Notes: generated by a model not told the origin, from the sequence alone. DNA of 64,000 bases from Cryptomeria japonica (GCF_030272615.1 NC_081414.1:766914653-766978652), one strand, 5' to 3'. Numbered from the stretch's first letter, positions 1-13,160 are shown. Numbers and translations are program-made.

Positions 1-302
1 AAGGAAAAATATTCTCATCAATATTTTGTGTATTAGGTATCTTTTCCCAGAAAGATTTGCAAACATTCTTTTATTTACATCAAAATATGGTGGTCATACA
101 CATGTGTGGTATGGTCTTGAAACAGGCATTTTGAAAAAGTGGTTTTTAAACATGCCTACTAAAAAACAATTTCTACCATGTGGGTATTGAAATAAATTAC
201 ATATTTGACAATTAGACTCTGAGCACTACATTTTCTATTACTAAAGTTTTTTCAGATTCAAACTCTAAGTACCTCAAATTTTGACATCAACTGACAAAAA
301 AA

Positions 303-578
303 TTGAAAAATAGGGAAAGCACTTCCACTTTTTGCCCAAAAGTTGGACTCAACTTCTTGCACCCACCCATTAAGAACATTTTCTTTCCTCCTCAAAATAA
401 AAACAAAAATCTTAAGCAAGTGAAAGGTAATGAATATTGCATTTTTCACGATTCATATTCAGATTATCTTGGAAAATGTTATGCATTTAAGAAATTTGTT
501 CAATTGCAATATGATCTTGCACAAATTTGTTTCACAACAGATCTAGCTATAATTCTTGGTAAAAATATAGTGCCTTAG
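303..578 (+). pseudogene. possible retrotransposon gag fragment
   Basis: A 91-codon open stretch. Residues about 43-70 have a spaced Cys, His and Cys followed by AFKKFVQ. This resembles the C-terminal gag region of plant Gypsy-type elements, where a short C/H cluster precedes a conserved Phe-Lys segment. No capsid, protease or reverse transcriptase follows. About 2.3 kb of non-coding sequence leads straight to a polypurine tract and an LTR, so this may be the last coding trace of an internally deleted or non-autonomous element. The match is short and the call is tentative. Confidence 0.25.
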
Positions 579-1950
579 CACTTCTTTTCCCTTCATGTTG
601 CTCTTCACCCTATGAAATAACCAACTCATTTAACAAGAGCTCTTTATCATTTGTGGTGGTATTGTTTCAATTTTACATACTTTGGGGCAGCAAACTGAAG
701 TCCATTTTCCTTCTTCTTTGTATACACTTGTCTTTGTCTTTGTGCATTATTCATTATTAGATCTCCTTTATTGCATTGAGTTATTCTTATGTGAGCAGGT
801 AGTTTTTCTTTGGTTTTCCACTTTGCTTAAAGAGGATTTTCTTTAATAAGTAATGCACCTCTTCTCTTTCTTTCATTTTCTTGGAAAATGTATCTCTTCT
901 ATGGTTGCGATTATTCTCAAGAATGATATGCCTCCTTGCATGGAATGATCTCTCAAGAAGTGCATATTCCTTCCTTTAGAGAATTTGTTCCATTAGGAAG
1001 GCATATCACTTGAAAATAAACACCATTGGAAAATGTGTACCCCTTTTCCCCTTGTCCTTCTTACTTGGGGGGCAAGGATTTTCACTTCTATCCCTTTCTC
1101 TCTATCTCATGTATCACTATTTCCTTTAGGGGCTGCATTTTTCATATATGATTATCATTTCTGTATGCTTAATACCCCTTGGGGAATATCTGATACTTTT
1201 TCTTCCTTTCAAAGATTACCACTTCTTGAGACATGTATTTTACATATACTAATGTCTTTTTTTGTATGCATTCATGAAAGTGCATTGTGCATTTAATTTT
1301 GTTAATCTATCTCTAGAAGATTGTGTACATTCTTCTCATTGTCCCTACACTTGGGGGGCAATGATCTCTCTCTCTCTCTTTCTCTAGGGATCCACTTTGC
1401 CCTATTTTGTGGATGGTGTGAGTTATATTACTTGATGTCATTCCTTGTGCAGAATTGTAAGTAGTTTTCTCAAAATTTCTCCCTTATACAAGAGGTGTAG
1501 ATCCTTGACTACATCCTCTTTCACACTTGGTAATGTACATCTATGATAAATTTGCCCCATCCCTCTGGGGGCTAAAAGTGAGTCATCCCTCATCAAGAAT
1601 CCCTTTCACCTTGGAATATGAAGAAGGATTGCATTATTGTTCTAGAAGATGTTATATTTGTCTAAGACAACTCCTCTTGGAGGAAGATGTCTTTTGAACA
1701 AATATCTCTTCTCCTCCAAATATCACCTTTACACTTACAACAAGATATCTCTTTTCAACTATCCTATCCTTTCTTGAAGAGTATTCACTCTCTCGCTTGG
1801 ATTTATGACATTATTGCATTGCGTATATCTTCTTTGTGATGAAGGTAGGTATCCTTATTCTCCTTTCCTTAAGATATCAACATTAACCTATGATGACATC
1901 TTAAGGGGGGGGCACCCTCACTGCTCCTTTGTACTATACTTTTCTTGTGC
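579..1950. other. non-coding retroelement-type sequence, no gene seen
   Basis: T/C-rich sequence with several G-runs of the form TTGGGGGGCAA and short CT tracts, and no convincing reading frame. It lies between the gag-like trace and the polypurine tract at 2891, so it is probably the long untranslated 3' part of the same element. That assignment is inferred from position. Confidence 0.35.
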
Positions 1951-2291
1951 ATTGTACAGTGGGACATAATTGGAACTAGAGGGAAGCCTCTTAGAGAAAG
2001 ATGTTGTCACTTTTCTCTTGTATAGTGGGTCATTCTCAGAACCAGAGCACAAACTCTTAGAGTGAGATGTCGTCACTTTTTCCTTGTATAGTGGGTCATT
2101 CTCAGAACCAGAGCACAGACTCTTAGAGCGAGATGACACTTCTTTTTCTTTTGTAAAGTGGGTCATTCTCGGAACCAAAGCATAGACTATTAGATCGAGA
2201 TGACACCACTTTTATTATACAGGATGATTATTCTCAGAACCAGAGCACAAACTCTTAGACCGAGATGTCACGCCTTTCTTGAAACTTGTAC
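1951..2291 (+). repeat. tandem repeat, about 66-bp unit, five copies
   Basis: Five head-to-tail degenerate copies start near 1951, 2024, 2090, 2157 and 2221. Each carries AGTGGGTCATTCTCAGAACC (or a close variant), then AGAGCACA, CTCTTAGA and GAGATG, and ends in a T-rich CTTGTA segment. The inner three copies are most alike. The array lies in the non-coding part of the retroelement, about 600 bp before its polypurine tract. I see no coding role. Confidence 0.8.
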
Positions 2292-2890
2292 TGTACATTC
2301 TATACAGGTTGTAGCGTACTTGGGCATAGACTCCTATGAGGCACTTCGAACCTCACTTGCACACACGCGCTTGAGGTTGGGTGGAACTAACGGTGTTCTC
2401 ACTCTCCTCCCTTACATGGATCACCCAGACAGACTTTGGGGGCTAGATTTCCATGTCCTCTTCATGGATCACCTAGTTGTAGGGGCGAAATGTCCATGGT
2501 TTCTCTCTTGTTCATGGATGGTTCATGGATGATGTTAGTTTTTCTCTTTTATGTGTTCACTTGTGTTTGTGTGATGGCATTGGTCTTTGTGTCCTGATTA
2601 GTTGTTGAGACATTTGAGTATTGAGGTCTCTTCAGCTAGTTGGTTTGTCGTCTCGTGTCTTATTTTTGTCGTGTGTATTTTGCACTTTGTTTTTGTTTTG
2701 TGCGTCTTGTTCATTTTTGTTTTGTGTGCTCTTGCATATGTTTGAGTGAGTTAAGATCCTAGGATTGGGGGCTTCTATTCCTCAAGATTAATAACGTCTC
2801 ATACTCCTTGTGGTATTGCTCCAAATCTCTCATCTTCATCTCTATTTCTTCTACTTTACCGACAGTATTGGCGTAACTCGTACTGCCACT

Positions 2891-2905
2891 AAAGTGGGGG
2901 CTAAA
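2891..2905 (+). promoter_or_regulatory. polypurine tract-like site before LTR
   Basis: AAAGTGGGGGCTAAA directly precedes a TG-starting LTR-like segment. This purine-rich arrangement is the usual plus-strand priming site of LTR retrotransposons and marks the following LTR as a 3' LTR. Confidence 0.5.
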
Positions 2906-3828
2906 TGTAGTGTCATAAACTAGTAATTTTAACCACATTTGAGGTCCTCACCTTAGCGATGACATCCTCCTTCCTAACCAGGACCCCTTTCCTGCATTTT
3001 CACCCTTGAAACCCTCCTTGTCTAGGCTCTGTTTTTGCCTTAGACCCTATCCGAGCCCCAAAATAGGGCAGGATAGGGGTGTGGCACCCCTGTCCCCCCT
3101 AGGATAGGGGCGTGGCATCCTTATCCCCACTCCTTAGGGTGGCCCTAAGATGGGTTTTCCCAGTCCCCTATGCATAATTTGACCTTCAGGGTTTTCACTC
3201 CTCTTTGTTGGCCTTCAGTGAATGAAAATTAATCCTCTAGGAATGTATATAAGGGAGTTGGTTTTCTCATTTGTAAAGGGAGAAGGAAGAAAATATACAC
3301 GAGATACACTACAGGTGAAGTTCAAGCTAGGCAACCTCCATCATCATTATCAAGCATTCAAGTCTTCTTCATTCATATATTGGAGCAATATTACAACATT
3401 CATTTGCAAGCATGTGTGTCTGTTAAGGTTTTGTCATGTTACATGTCATTTCATGCAACACTTGTGATTACATTCAAGAAGTAAAGCAATCATCATCGAC
3501 AAATTGCAGATCTACAAGGTATATAATTCCATTATTTACATTTCAGCATTTGCAATTACTTTCTTTCAAGGTTGATTCCTCAACCGAGGGTTGACTAAGG
3601 GAAACCCCTATCCACAACCTTTCTCCCCTTCTTTTTTTATGTGTATCTTGCAGGTGCAAAACTGTATTTTTCAGATTTGGACTCCACTTATAGAGGCAAA
3701 AACCCCTTTTCCTTTCGCGGATTTTTCGAAGGACCATGTACACTTTTACCACGGTCCCGATGACTTTTCTCCAAATTTGTAGGGTAGATTCTTATCAATC
3801 TAATTAGCTCAGATCCAAAGTTACAACA
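2906..3828 (+). mobile_element. LTR of a Gypsy-like element (right edge uncertain)
   Basis: Begins TGTAGTGTCATAAA right after the polypurine tract. A TATATAA box lies at 3246-3252. The first 300 bp resemble the segment at 48993-49440: both have a GGTCCTCACC block and the same GGGGTGTGG-type repeated motif after CCCCAAAATAGGGCA. This indicates two members of one LTR family. The right boundary is set at an ACAACA near 3828, but it could lie further on because I found no primer binding site after it. Confidence 0.5.
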
Positions 3829-4070
3829 CGGTCCCGAACCGGTAGCTCTTCATTTCAGTCATTTTCTCTCTTTGTTCCACAAATTCAACAAGTCAACTTT
3901 CCTATTTGCAAAAGAGGGAAAAACACACTTCAACCCTTGCAATCTACTTGAAATTCACATCCTTGCCTCCCTTGGATTTGGATCCAGTTTTTGACAGTGT
4001 TTGGTGAGTTTTAATATTGGTCCTTTTAGGGATGAGGTCTTATGTGATGTTTTTTCCATGAGTGCTTGTC

Positions 4071-4680
4071 ATGTCTTGTTGGGAGGACCTTGACAGTTTG
4101 ATAGAAGAGCTATTTATAACTGTAGAAGAAACCATAATCACTATTGAGAAGGATGGGAAGAAGTTCACATTGGCATCTTTGAAGGAGAAAGAAAAGGAGG
4201 TGAAGAATCTGAGTCTTGAGAAGAGTTATAATACTGAGAAACCGGTTGCATAGGTTATACTGGAAGGTGTCATGAGTCTCTAGAAGGACCTAGTTGATAA
4301 GTTTGATTGTAGGATAGAGTCGGATGGAAAAAAGGTTGTGACAGTGAACTGGATGAAGTCTTGTGGTAGAAATAAATCAGAGTTGCAGAAGAAAGAGGGC
4401 ATTGTTCAGAAATAGTGTGTAGGTCTGAAGCAAGGGAAGAAACATAAAGAGAGTCATGAGTTAGAGAATTTGGTTGAGATTTCAGAGGAGCTGAGGAAGA
4501 GGTTTGTAGATAAGGAAGATGTTTGATCAAGAATGAGCATGGGATCTATATCCCGAATCCCTTTCGATGTTCATGATTTGTATATAATGGAACCTCTCTT
4601 TCTACCTGGGGTGTCTGATGCAAGAGCATCCCTAGTTTATGAGAAATCTTGCATCAACCAAAAATATTTCCTTTTAGTTT
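4071..4680 (+). pseudogene. decayed retroelement coding region (gag-like, unassigned)
   Basis: One frame reads as a coherent, Lys/Glu-rich, probably coiled-coil protein for about 200 codons. It is interrupted by TAG codons near 4251, 4290 and 4410 and a TGA near 4524. Each interrupting codon could come from a Gln or Arg codon by a single C-to-T change. No zinc knuckle, protease or polymerase motif is visible, so the family is not named. The sequence just before the first ATG in this frame is closed by a TGA. Position after an LTR fits a retroelement origin. Confidence 0.35.
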
Positions 4681-5430
4681 AGTTCTTGTTCAATTTAGTG
4701 TGCAATTTTTTGTGTTCCTGCCGGTATGTTCCTTTAGTTATTTTATTTTCATTGCAGATCAGATTTTTGGCTTCCAAGATTGTTCATGTGCCTAATTCCT
4801 GATTCTCAGTTCATTTGGATTCTTTTCCGACAAGATATTGCTTCTAGTTTGACTGTCTCTAGGTTTCGGAGCAGTTTTGGGCTTACCAGTTGGATTTCCT
4901 TCTTTTCTGTAGCAGTTTCTTGGTGTGTGGATCTATTTTAGGTCTAGACCTTGATGTTCTTTGGCATGTGGCTGACCTTCTTGTTGATCCACACTTTTTG
5001 GTTGCTCTTTTCTGGAGAGATTTCCTTTCATTCTTAGGGCCGACCTATTTACACATTTCATTTTCTAGCATTGGTGAATGTAATCTTTTGTGGCTGACCT
5101 GGATACATTCCAGAGGGTATATATATGGTTTTATATGATCATTTGTGGGGTAGTTGATAAATAGGAAGTTTTAGATTGATAATTGAAGGTTCAGATGGCT
5201 CTAAGAGTTCCAAATGGATTGTAATCTGGCATATTAGCCAGTGTGTAACCGATTGATTACCAGATTTTATTTGATGAATGTATGATGATGACCGATTGAT
5301 TACTAGAGGTTCTATGATGATAATATGATTTGATTCTATAATATTTCTATGTTTAACTATTTCTTCTGTTGTGTTACTCTTGTTGCATGAGCCAGTCAAC
5401 TCTCTTTAAGAATCCACCGATCATGGCTGT
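4681..5430. other. no gene recognised
   Basis: T-rich sequence without a sustained reading frame. It contains short local repeats around ACCGATTGATTAC near 5250 and 5295. It is probably retroelement untranslated sequence, but no boundaries could be set. Confidence 0.3.
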
Positions 5431-6890
5431 TGTAGATATAATCTACATCTCCAAGGAATTATGCTCAGAGGAATTGGTCAAGACATGTCAAAATTAGTCC
5501 AAAAGATATCCAGAGCTGTGTAGAGGTGATAGACCGATTAGAGGCGAGAAAACTAAAAATCCACAATTTCGATATTTTATCTATGTTTCAGTATTTTGCA
5601 TTTTTGAAGGTCTTTGGAGTGAAATTTGGGGCCCAAACTATTCCCGGTCCTTTAATTGAATAATTGAAGGCATTGTGTCAAGGGAATGAAACTAGATCTT
5701 TTGAAGACCTTTCCAACGGTGTAATTGGCTTAAGATTTCGAGCACCGAGCAAAAAGTTATGATCCCGCTAAGTCAAGACCAATTTATTGTTGTTCACGAG
5801 GATAAGGTATGAGTGCACCACATATTAGCATGATGGGCCTTCTAGCAAGCTCACAACTTCTTACTCTCTCGAAGGCACACGGGGGTGCCACGTGTCAGCA
5901 CCGTGAGGTCTTCAACAACAAAGGGAAAAGAGGGCTCCAAAAGCTCTGCTCGTGTGCCACATGTCGACAAAGTGCAGGCCTAGAGATGTTTTGAGCCTAG
6001 GGAGATTTCAAAAGCGTGCCTTTGTTCCTTTCAAAGGGGGAAGGCCATGGGAGGCATCGCGTGTCAAAACTAGGAAGCGCGAATGCAAACAAAGCAGAAA
6101 CCCGTGTGATCAAGCGGTTGCAACAGAAAAAGGGAATTTCTAGGTGGCAACCATGTTGCGTGCATGGAGGAAAATAATGAAGAAAAGATCAAGCTCATGA
6201 CAGCTGTTTTAACATCCATGATGGCAGTGGATATGAGGCGGTTACACAAAAAGTTATTCAGTTACAATCATAGTTTCAAGTAAAAGAGGTTTTCTCTATA
6301 TAAGCCCGAGGGCACATTGTAAAAAGGGTTCAAAACTATTTTTTTGAGATAGAGATTGATATTCTATAGGAATCGATCCTTTAAGTGTGATTTTATTTCT
6401 GAAGAGGGGATAATCAAACTATGCCTATGACCTCTATGATTACTGTTTTTCAGTATGCTTTAGTAGTTTTCTGTGCATCTTTGAGATTCTAACATAACTT
6501 AAAAAATATATTCCCAATAATTTGCTGATTAAACTATGCTTTTGCACATTTTATTTGGTGGATGCGTGGTGTGTATTGCTTTATGTTAAAAGGAATTTTG
6601 GTCATATCTTTATTATTATTCTGGGCATGTATATTGTTGAATGGGCCTCAGAATAACATGTATGTGAAGTTCTCTGTGCCCCCTTATTGCATTAAAATCA
6701 TTGCAGTGTATCGCTTTAGAATAGTTTTTCTTTCATGTTCCTTTTCTTCCCTTTTCTCCCCCTAAATGAATGAAGAGCCGACTTCTAAAATCCTGGAGGT
6801 CACTCAGTGAAAACACGCAAGTCTACCATCATTGAGTTTCCCATAAGGCTATTTTCATAGAAGCAATTTTATCGATCAACAGTTGCACCA
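5431..6890 (+). mobile_element. LTR-like promoter segment
   Basis: A G/A-rich stretch with CACGTG (near 5890) and CACATG (near 5959) motifs is followed by a TATATAA box at 6297-6303, then about 580 bp ending near ATCGATCAACA. A GC-rich upstream part, a strong TATA box and a short transcribed-looking tail is a common LTR layout. No second LTR, target-site duplication or primer binding site was found, so this is a weak call. The short open frames within it have no recognisable protein. Confidence 0.3.
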
Positions 6891-6999
6891 GGGTTTTTTT
6901 TGACGAGTTGCACACCCCTCATGCACCCCAGGTGTTGCTTTGTGGATTTGTAATGGTATGGGCCTATCCTACTTTTAGTAATCAAAACAATAACAATCT

Positions 7000-7550
7000 C
7001 ACGTATCTTATTAATTTTTGTGTATAATGTAGGTTATTGATGCACCTATTACAACAATTTTTAAAAATATAGGAATAAATTATGTTGTACCAATCTCTTG
7101 AGGACCACTTGAGTCCATAAAGAGATTTTAAAGTTTCTAAACTTGGTCTTCATGGCCTATATTTTATATCCTAAAGGATGCCTCCATATACAACTCTTCT
7201 TGTAAGAAACCATTTAGGAATTTTGATTTTACATCCATATAATATATTTCTCACTTATTTTGAGTTATTACTTCTAGTTTTTTTTTCATAGGGTCTAGGA
7301 GGGCTACCAGACAAAAACCCTAGATTGTTGTGACTACCCTAGATTGTTGTGACTACCCTTCAGCTACTAGCCTTACCTTATGTCTTTACACATCACCATT
7401 TAAATTAAATTTGGTCTTGTAAACCCACTTCACTCTCATCACATCTTTTCCTTGTGGAAGACTCATTAAATCCCATGTTTGATTCTTTAGTATAGTATAT
7501 ATTTCTTATCCATAGCATTTACCCATTTTTAACTTTAAATGCATTTTCAA
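7000..7550 (-). pseudogene. Copia reverse transcriptase fossil
   Basis: On the minus strand a degenerate frame shows the ordered hallmarks of the Copia reverse-transcriptase N-terminal half. A WDLMSLPQGK block is followed by KWVYK, then RHKVRLVAEG (about 7475-7360), and about 120 bp later MDVKSKFLNGFLQEELYME (about 7236-7180). The last block is the signature in which the first catalytic Asp of the polymerase lies. Several stops and at least one frameshift interrupt it, and the YVDD box is not present. The 73-codon frame at 7735-7953 just upstream may be the linker before reverse transcriptase, but it has no motif of its own. No LTRs are attached. Confidence 0.75.
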
Positions 7551-8313
7551 AATGAATTGGATTATCTACATGTGAATATAAACAAAAAGATAATCTATAC
7601 ATGCACTATTTTCACCTTCATTTTCACTCTTCATCACACAATAATATTTATACACAATAAACTATACACAATGGAAGTTGATAAATATCCATATACTTGT
7701 GTCCAAAATTAAGTATGATCTATATCTTCTATAATCAAAGAAGACATGTATTGTCTCCTATTGATGATTCTTTCTTAGAGGATAATTTGGGTTCATTATA
7801 CTTTAGACCCTCTTTCAATTGAGAATACAAATTCTGAAAATTTACATCTAAAGACTTGAAGGAACCTTGGGCTTCATTAGCTACTTCTAGATCTTGTCCA
7901 ACTACTTCTAACACATGCCTTGATGATGATTGGGGCCTATTAGAATTCACCATGCATAGACCAACTGAATGTAATATTGAACCTTCTCATCATGATGTCT
8001 TTACACCCAATAAGGATTAGGGTTCCAACCTTGTCAATTGCCTACATTACCCCTTCAACCCCTCCATTATCTAGTGCCTCTATGTCTTCTTCTTACGAGT
8101 GGTCAAACTGATCTCCTTAGTTTGATCAACACACATGAGGGATTCTACTCCTCTTCTTAGGTCGCATCTATCTTTACCATATTTTAATATACACAAATAA
8201 AAAATTCTTAGATTAGACATCCCTCAAGTAAGGTATGCATTTTGTTCCCTATGCTATAATCCTAAGCTAACTTGCTTTATTGGCTACCCTTTTGAATATT
8301 CATATTTAGTTTC
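7551..8313. other. probable upstream remnant of the Copia fossil
   Basis: Contains a 73-codon minus-strand open stretch (7735-7953) in the right orientation to be the integrase-to-polymerase linker of the Copia fossil. Nothing diagnostic is visible. The segment ends at the left edge of duplication copy A. Confidence 0.25.
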
Positions 8314-8469
8314 CTCATACTCTTCATCAAATTAATATTTAACATTATATACATCCTCTCTATACTAAAATTATTATTATTTAATTACACTTAAATAGCA
8401 CTCTAGTAAATCTAGAATTTTCTTAATATTCTATTTACAAGGGTCTCAACAAAATACATGATAGATTAC

Positions 8470-8700
8470 TCATATCTCTTTCCCTTTCAAGATAACTAAG
8501 AAAATTTTCAAAATTGTCATCACACCATGCCTTATTACTTTTCCTCCAATAGCACTCAGAGGAGAAATCCCACTATTTGATGATGTTTGAACATCTTTAT
8601 CATTACCAAGCATAGGATGTTCAAGTTGTTCAAATGTGAAAGTACATTTCTTACCTATACTTCTAGGTTTCCTCCTATGCATTTCTCCAATCAATTTCAT
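8470..8700 (-). other. short open frame in duplication, unrecognised
   Basis: A 76-codon frame that I do not recognise. The homologous stretch in copy B (near 35210-35400) keeps parts of the same peptide, such as EHPML and SNSGIS, but has an in-frame stop and indels. It is therefore not conserved as a gene and may be a fragment of an older coding sequence. Confidence 0.2.
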
Positions 8701-10589
8701 ATTTTGATTAGCCTTATATAATGATCATCTCTCTTCCATTTCATAGATTTCAATTATAACTATATTTCTTTTACAATACAATCACAATCCTTTATAGGAA
8801 AAAAAATGGAAGAACAATAAGGAAATTGGATTAATCAATCACCATTCTTTAGTAGAGCTATTTAGGTTACTCGCAAATGATAAAATATATTTTGACTCTA
8901 TTTTCCTTGAGAGAATCACCAACTTATTGATATTTTTTTGCATGTTAACTCCTTGCTCTAAGGTTTTTATCAAACTTTGAATATTGTGAACAAAGTATTG
9001 CACTTGGAAGCTACCTATATTTTATTCAATGATTAAGAAAGGCTAACAAGAAAGCTTATTTTAGCCTCTTTTACAAGTTGAGCCCTATCATGATTCGTAG
9101 GGTGATCCAAAATATATTTTGAAGGATAAATAAATGAAGGATTGAAGAGAATTCCCATAATATTTGACTTTTTTTCTATAAGTGTGGTTGGTATATTTTA
9201 TTGATTACTACCTCTTTCAATTTCCAAGTCTATTATTCAAGCAACTAGTTTATATGATGCAACTAAAGATAGGTTTTGACCACTAACTCATTGAGATATT
9301 TATATGAAAATATCTTAAGAAATATCATTAGAATGGTAAAATGTATTATGAAATAATCCTCTAATATTTTAATAGTCACAATATTTTAATAGGCTTAACA
9401 AACTTTCATAGTAGTGGGCTACACGTAATGGTTGGGAATATGAAACCAAAAATATATAAAGGGTTATTATTATAGTTTTTTAATCCTTTGGTGAATGGTA
9501 ATGGTTCGATTAATGATTTTATTGCACTCATCTCTATCTTGTGGAGCTTAAACCCTCAAATGATAGTCTTTCACAATAATATACCTCTACTTAATAATCC
9601 TAAATTAGTTTAAGAATTTCACATATGAAGTCTACAATAATTTTTTCTTTGGCATAATATTGCACAAAAATAAAATAATTTTATAGCGCTTCTTGAACTT
9701 TAACTGACTTAAATTAAAATAAAGAACAATAAATATGAATTCAAGAACTCTTTCAACTCCATTAAACTCTTAAATAATAAAGGAGATAAAATGCATTAGA
9801 AGAAGAAAAATAACGTAATATTTTTTATTTTTTTATTTTTTTTATAGATATTTATATTGGTTTTATAAAATTTAGATGAAATAAAATATCTTAGTTAAAT
9901 TTATTTAAATAGGTTACAATATAATTTTGAACACAACCTAGTTCTCTATTGATGTCAAAAAATGTATCCCTCTATAATGAATATCAAAATCTATCACATA
10001 GAACTAGAATTATGGTATGAAAAGCATGTCTCAAAGAGTGTGTAGGGAGAAAACATATCATTGGCATGACAACCCCTATCCATTGACTGAAAATTTTCCC
10101 AAGATTCAAGAACATACCAAGTTCTTATAAATTTGATCCCCATAAATGTACAATTAAATTAACAATAAAATGGCACCCAAATATGTAGATATAAAGTTGG
10201 AAAAACCTATTAAGCACATTACCAAATCATTCCATGTAAATAGATAATATAATGTAATAATGAAATGGTTATAAGAATAAAAATATTTATTGTCTTTCAT
10301 TATATATTGCAAACATTTACAACTAATTATCTATTTGACCTATTGCCAATATATATCAGATTTGAAATCAATATTTGTATTAAGATAGTATATAAAACTG
10401 GTACAGATTTAAGCAGAGCTGGGCCCAAGGCCAACCAAAATACTGATAGAACCCCCACAAGAATCAAATAACTGCCAGGGGTAGAATGAGCAAAAAGCAT
10501 CACATCATCATCGAGAAAGTATCAAGGGTAGATATAAACATTATACAAAATATAGTTGTGAATCAAGGACAACAACGTATAAAAGCTAT

Positions 10590-11860
10590 CCCTAACCATC
10601 ATGAGGAACCACACTAGGACCAGCAACATCAACCTGGTGAGTAACAACATCATCATATGGAACAATAACAGTATTAGAGGAAAAAGCAGCACTATGAGTA
10701 ACAATACCGGGGGAGTGGACACCCCAGTTAACATCCTAGCCATCATTCTCAGCAGCACTAGGACCAAGAGCATCTGAAAGGGGAACTGTAGAGGCACCAT
10801 CTGAAGTACAAGTAATAGGAGCTGAAGAGATGTCTTGCCAAACACCCCATCTCGAACTATCATCAGCAATAAACTGGGGTAGTCTCTCAACATGGCACCC
10901 TTCAAGCATCTGATTGAGATCATCTACCTCACTAGGCCTAAGAAAGAACAAATACTTTTGGATATACTGAGCAGATTGCACTTCATCTTTAAACATAAGG
11001 AGGGTGCCATCACAGACTAGTTTCATAAACTTGCTCTTTGGAATCTGCAAAACAAGAGATACCCGTGACATAATAAAAAAATGGGTGAGTTTAAGATTAA
11101 ACTTAGTAGGCCTCCTCCTCTCTTTGTAAAAAATCTCTCTATTTCTATCTTTCCAAATGACCCATAGGATTTCACAAAATAAGACAGACCAAAATCTATT
11201 AAGCTTAACATCAAAAGACTCAATATACCCAGCCAAAATTTCACTCCAAGACAACCCAGGTTTACAATTCCAGTGAATGGGAGACCCAAGGAAAATAGCC
11301 CAGATTTTAGAAGCATATAAACAATCAAAGAAAAGATGCTCAAAAGACTCCTCCCTATTACAAAGGCTACAGTTAACAGGTTCCAAACCCACTGAAGACA
11401 AAATAGAACCAACAACAAGCTTCTTAAGAAGGAGCAACCACTTAAAGAAAAGTTTTTTCGCCTCCGCAGGAACTTTCCAAAAGTACTCAAAAAAGAAAGA
11501 CCAATTAGAAAAAGGGCAAACAAAACCCCAGCACTAGGTCACCCGCATTGAGATAGAAGAATCCTGCTTAAGAAGAGAATAAATCTGCTTGGTGGAAGAG
11601 TCCTTCAACCTGCCACCATCACACCATTTTGCATCCCAAAGAAAAGAATCAGAGTCCACAATCTTACCAAGAGAATCACCATTTAGGGCCTTAGAAATAA
11701 GGCTATAGGTACGTTTCTGAGCAGACGGAATGTCATACTTCAAACTAATCTCCCCCCAAGAACCCAACCGCCCATCCACCAGTAGATCATTAATCACTTT
11801 AAGCCCCTTACCCCACCAGAGTTTAGCAGAGCAACTCTGAGTCAGGCAAGAGACTTATCA
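10590..11860 (-). pseudogene. LINE retrotransposon 3' end (RT zinc-binding region)
   Basis: Read on the minus strand from 11860 down, the frame gives LWWGKGLKVINDLLVDGRLG, then the region that follows the polymerase in plant L1-type LINEs. A Cys/His cluster of the RT zinc-binding type follows: CSLC, EESFEHLFFDC and YASKIW, at about 11370-11290. A WSVLFCEILWVIWKDRNREIF segment, typical of the LINE C-terminus, comes next. A TAG at about 11535 breaks an otherwise continuous frame, and the polymerase and endonuclease domains are absent. It lies in a 2.2-kb block present in duplication copy A and missing from copy B, so it was either inserted into A or deleted from B. I could not find a poly(A) tail or target-site duplication. 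Confidence 0.75.
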
Positions 11861-13152
11861 TTAAGTTTCAGCCCCAACAGATGGACCAATCATCAACAAT
11901 AAATCTAGGTAACCCTCCAACAGCCCCTCTATCAGTAATAAAAGATCTAATCAATATTCATATAATTTCATAATCAAAATAAAAGATCATAATAATTTTT
12001 TTTTAACTAATATCATGATTAAAAATATACTTACATAATAATGACAACTTTAAAAAGTACAAGCACAACCTAAATCATAAAGTTTGAATCTATTAGGCAT
12101 AGCAAATTCTTAATTTGATAGAAAAAAAGGTAAGACATAGATCTATTGATAAATGCAACCTAAACATAAATTTTAATCTTATGCCAATAGATAAAACAAA
12201 AATCTTAATTCCATATAAAGAAAGGGCGAGAATTTAACTCTCAATAAACAGTAATATCCCTGGTAACAGCAAAATTCTGGACACTTCATCTTATTTCAAT
12301 TTGCCAAAGTAAATAAAATCAATTGGATTACTATTCTACGTCTTCAAATTCAAATCCAAACATATATAAAGTTATTTTAAATTTGATGTCACTTGAATAG
12401 AAATGGAGGAAGCATGAAACTTTGATGATAGAAAGAATATAAGGAATCCAAATCCAAAAGTTTTCTGTCAACTGCCAACGGCAGCCTGCTGGTGTGGATG
12501 GTAAAGGATTTGAAAGAAGATAAGTTTCAGTCTACGTTGCCAATTTGGTTTAATTTACATAGAAATGTAACTCTGAGAGTCCCATAAACGTAATTGAGGT
12601 TATTGTGTGAATTTATATTTGGATCTAATTTTCAAGACAAGGAAGAAGGAAAAAAGACAAGAAAAAATAATAGAATTGATTAGAAGAAGCAATAGAATTA
12701 GTTACCAGACCAGGTGACATAAAATGTAGGAGTAAATGAGGTTGCTTAAGACAGAGTAGAGGCTTGAATTAAGTGAGTAAGAGTTTATTTTGACCAGTCT
12801 GGACTGAATGGATGTGAACCTGCTAACTGGAAAGTGCCCACTAACAAAAATATGAGCAGAAGTTGGTACACCAACACAGATTTAGGTACAGGAATTTGTG
12901 AGAGAAGAAGCTTGTGTTTAATGGGCTCATGTTTTACTTGGTTGGCACTCTACAAATAAGATAATGAGTACAATGTCAAGCCCTGCCCTATCTCCATAAC
13001 TAACAAATAAAGCAAGCAAAAGAAGTCAGAAAAAGGAAATAAACCAAGACAGTTGCTAACCATAAATTTCATATCGATTTGAAATTGCGTTAAAATATTA
13101 GCTTTGCATACCAAAGGCGAAAGGACCTGTCAACTTATTTAATCCTTGTATC

Positions 13153-13160
13153 TATATATA
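13153..13160 (+). promoter_or_regulatory. TATA box of laccase A
   Basis: TATATATA lies 118 bp before the laccase ATG at 13278, followed by a GAGA-rich leader. The same box and leader are conserved in copy B (38309-38316), also within the high-identity core. Confidence 0.6.

Noticed and set aside
5809-6143. Two overlapping short plus-strand frames
   Set aside because: They lie in the upstream part of an LTR-like segment with a TATA box after them; no domain and no conserved start.
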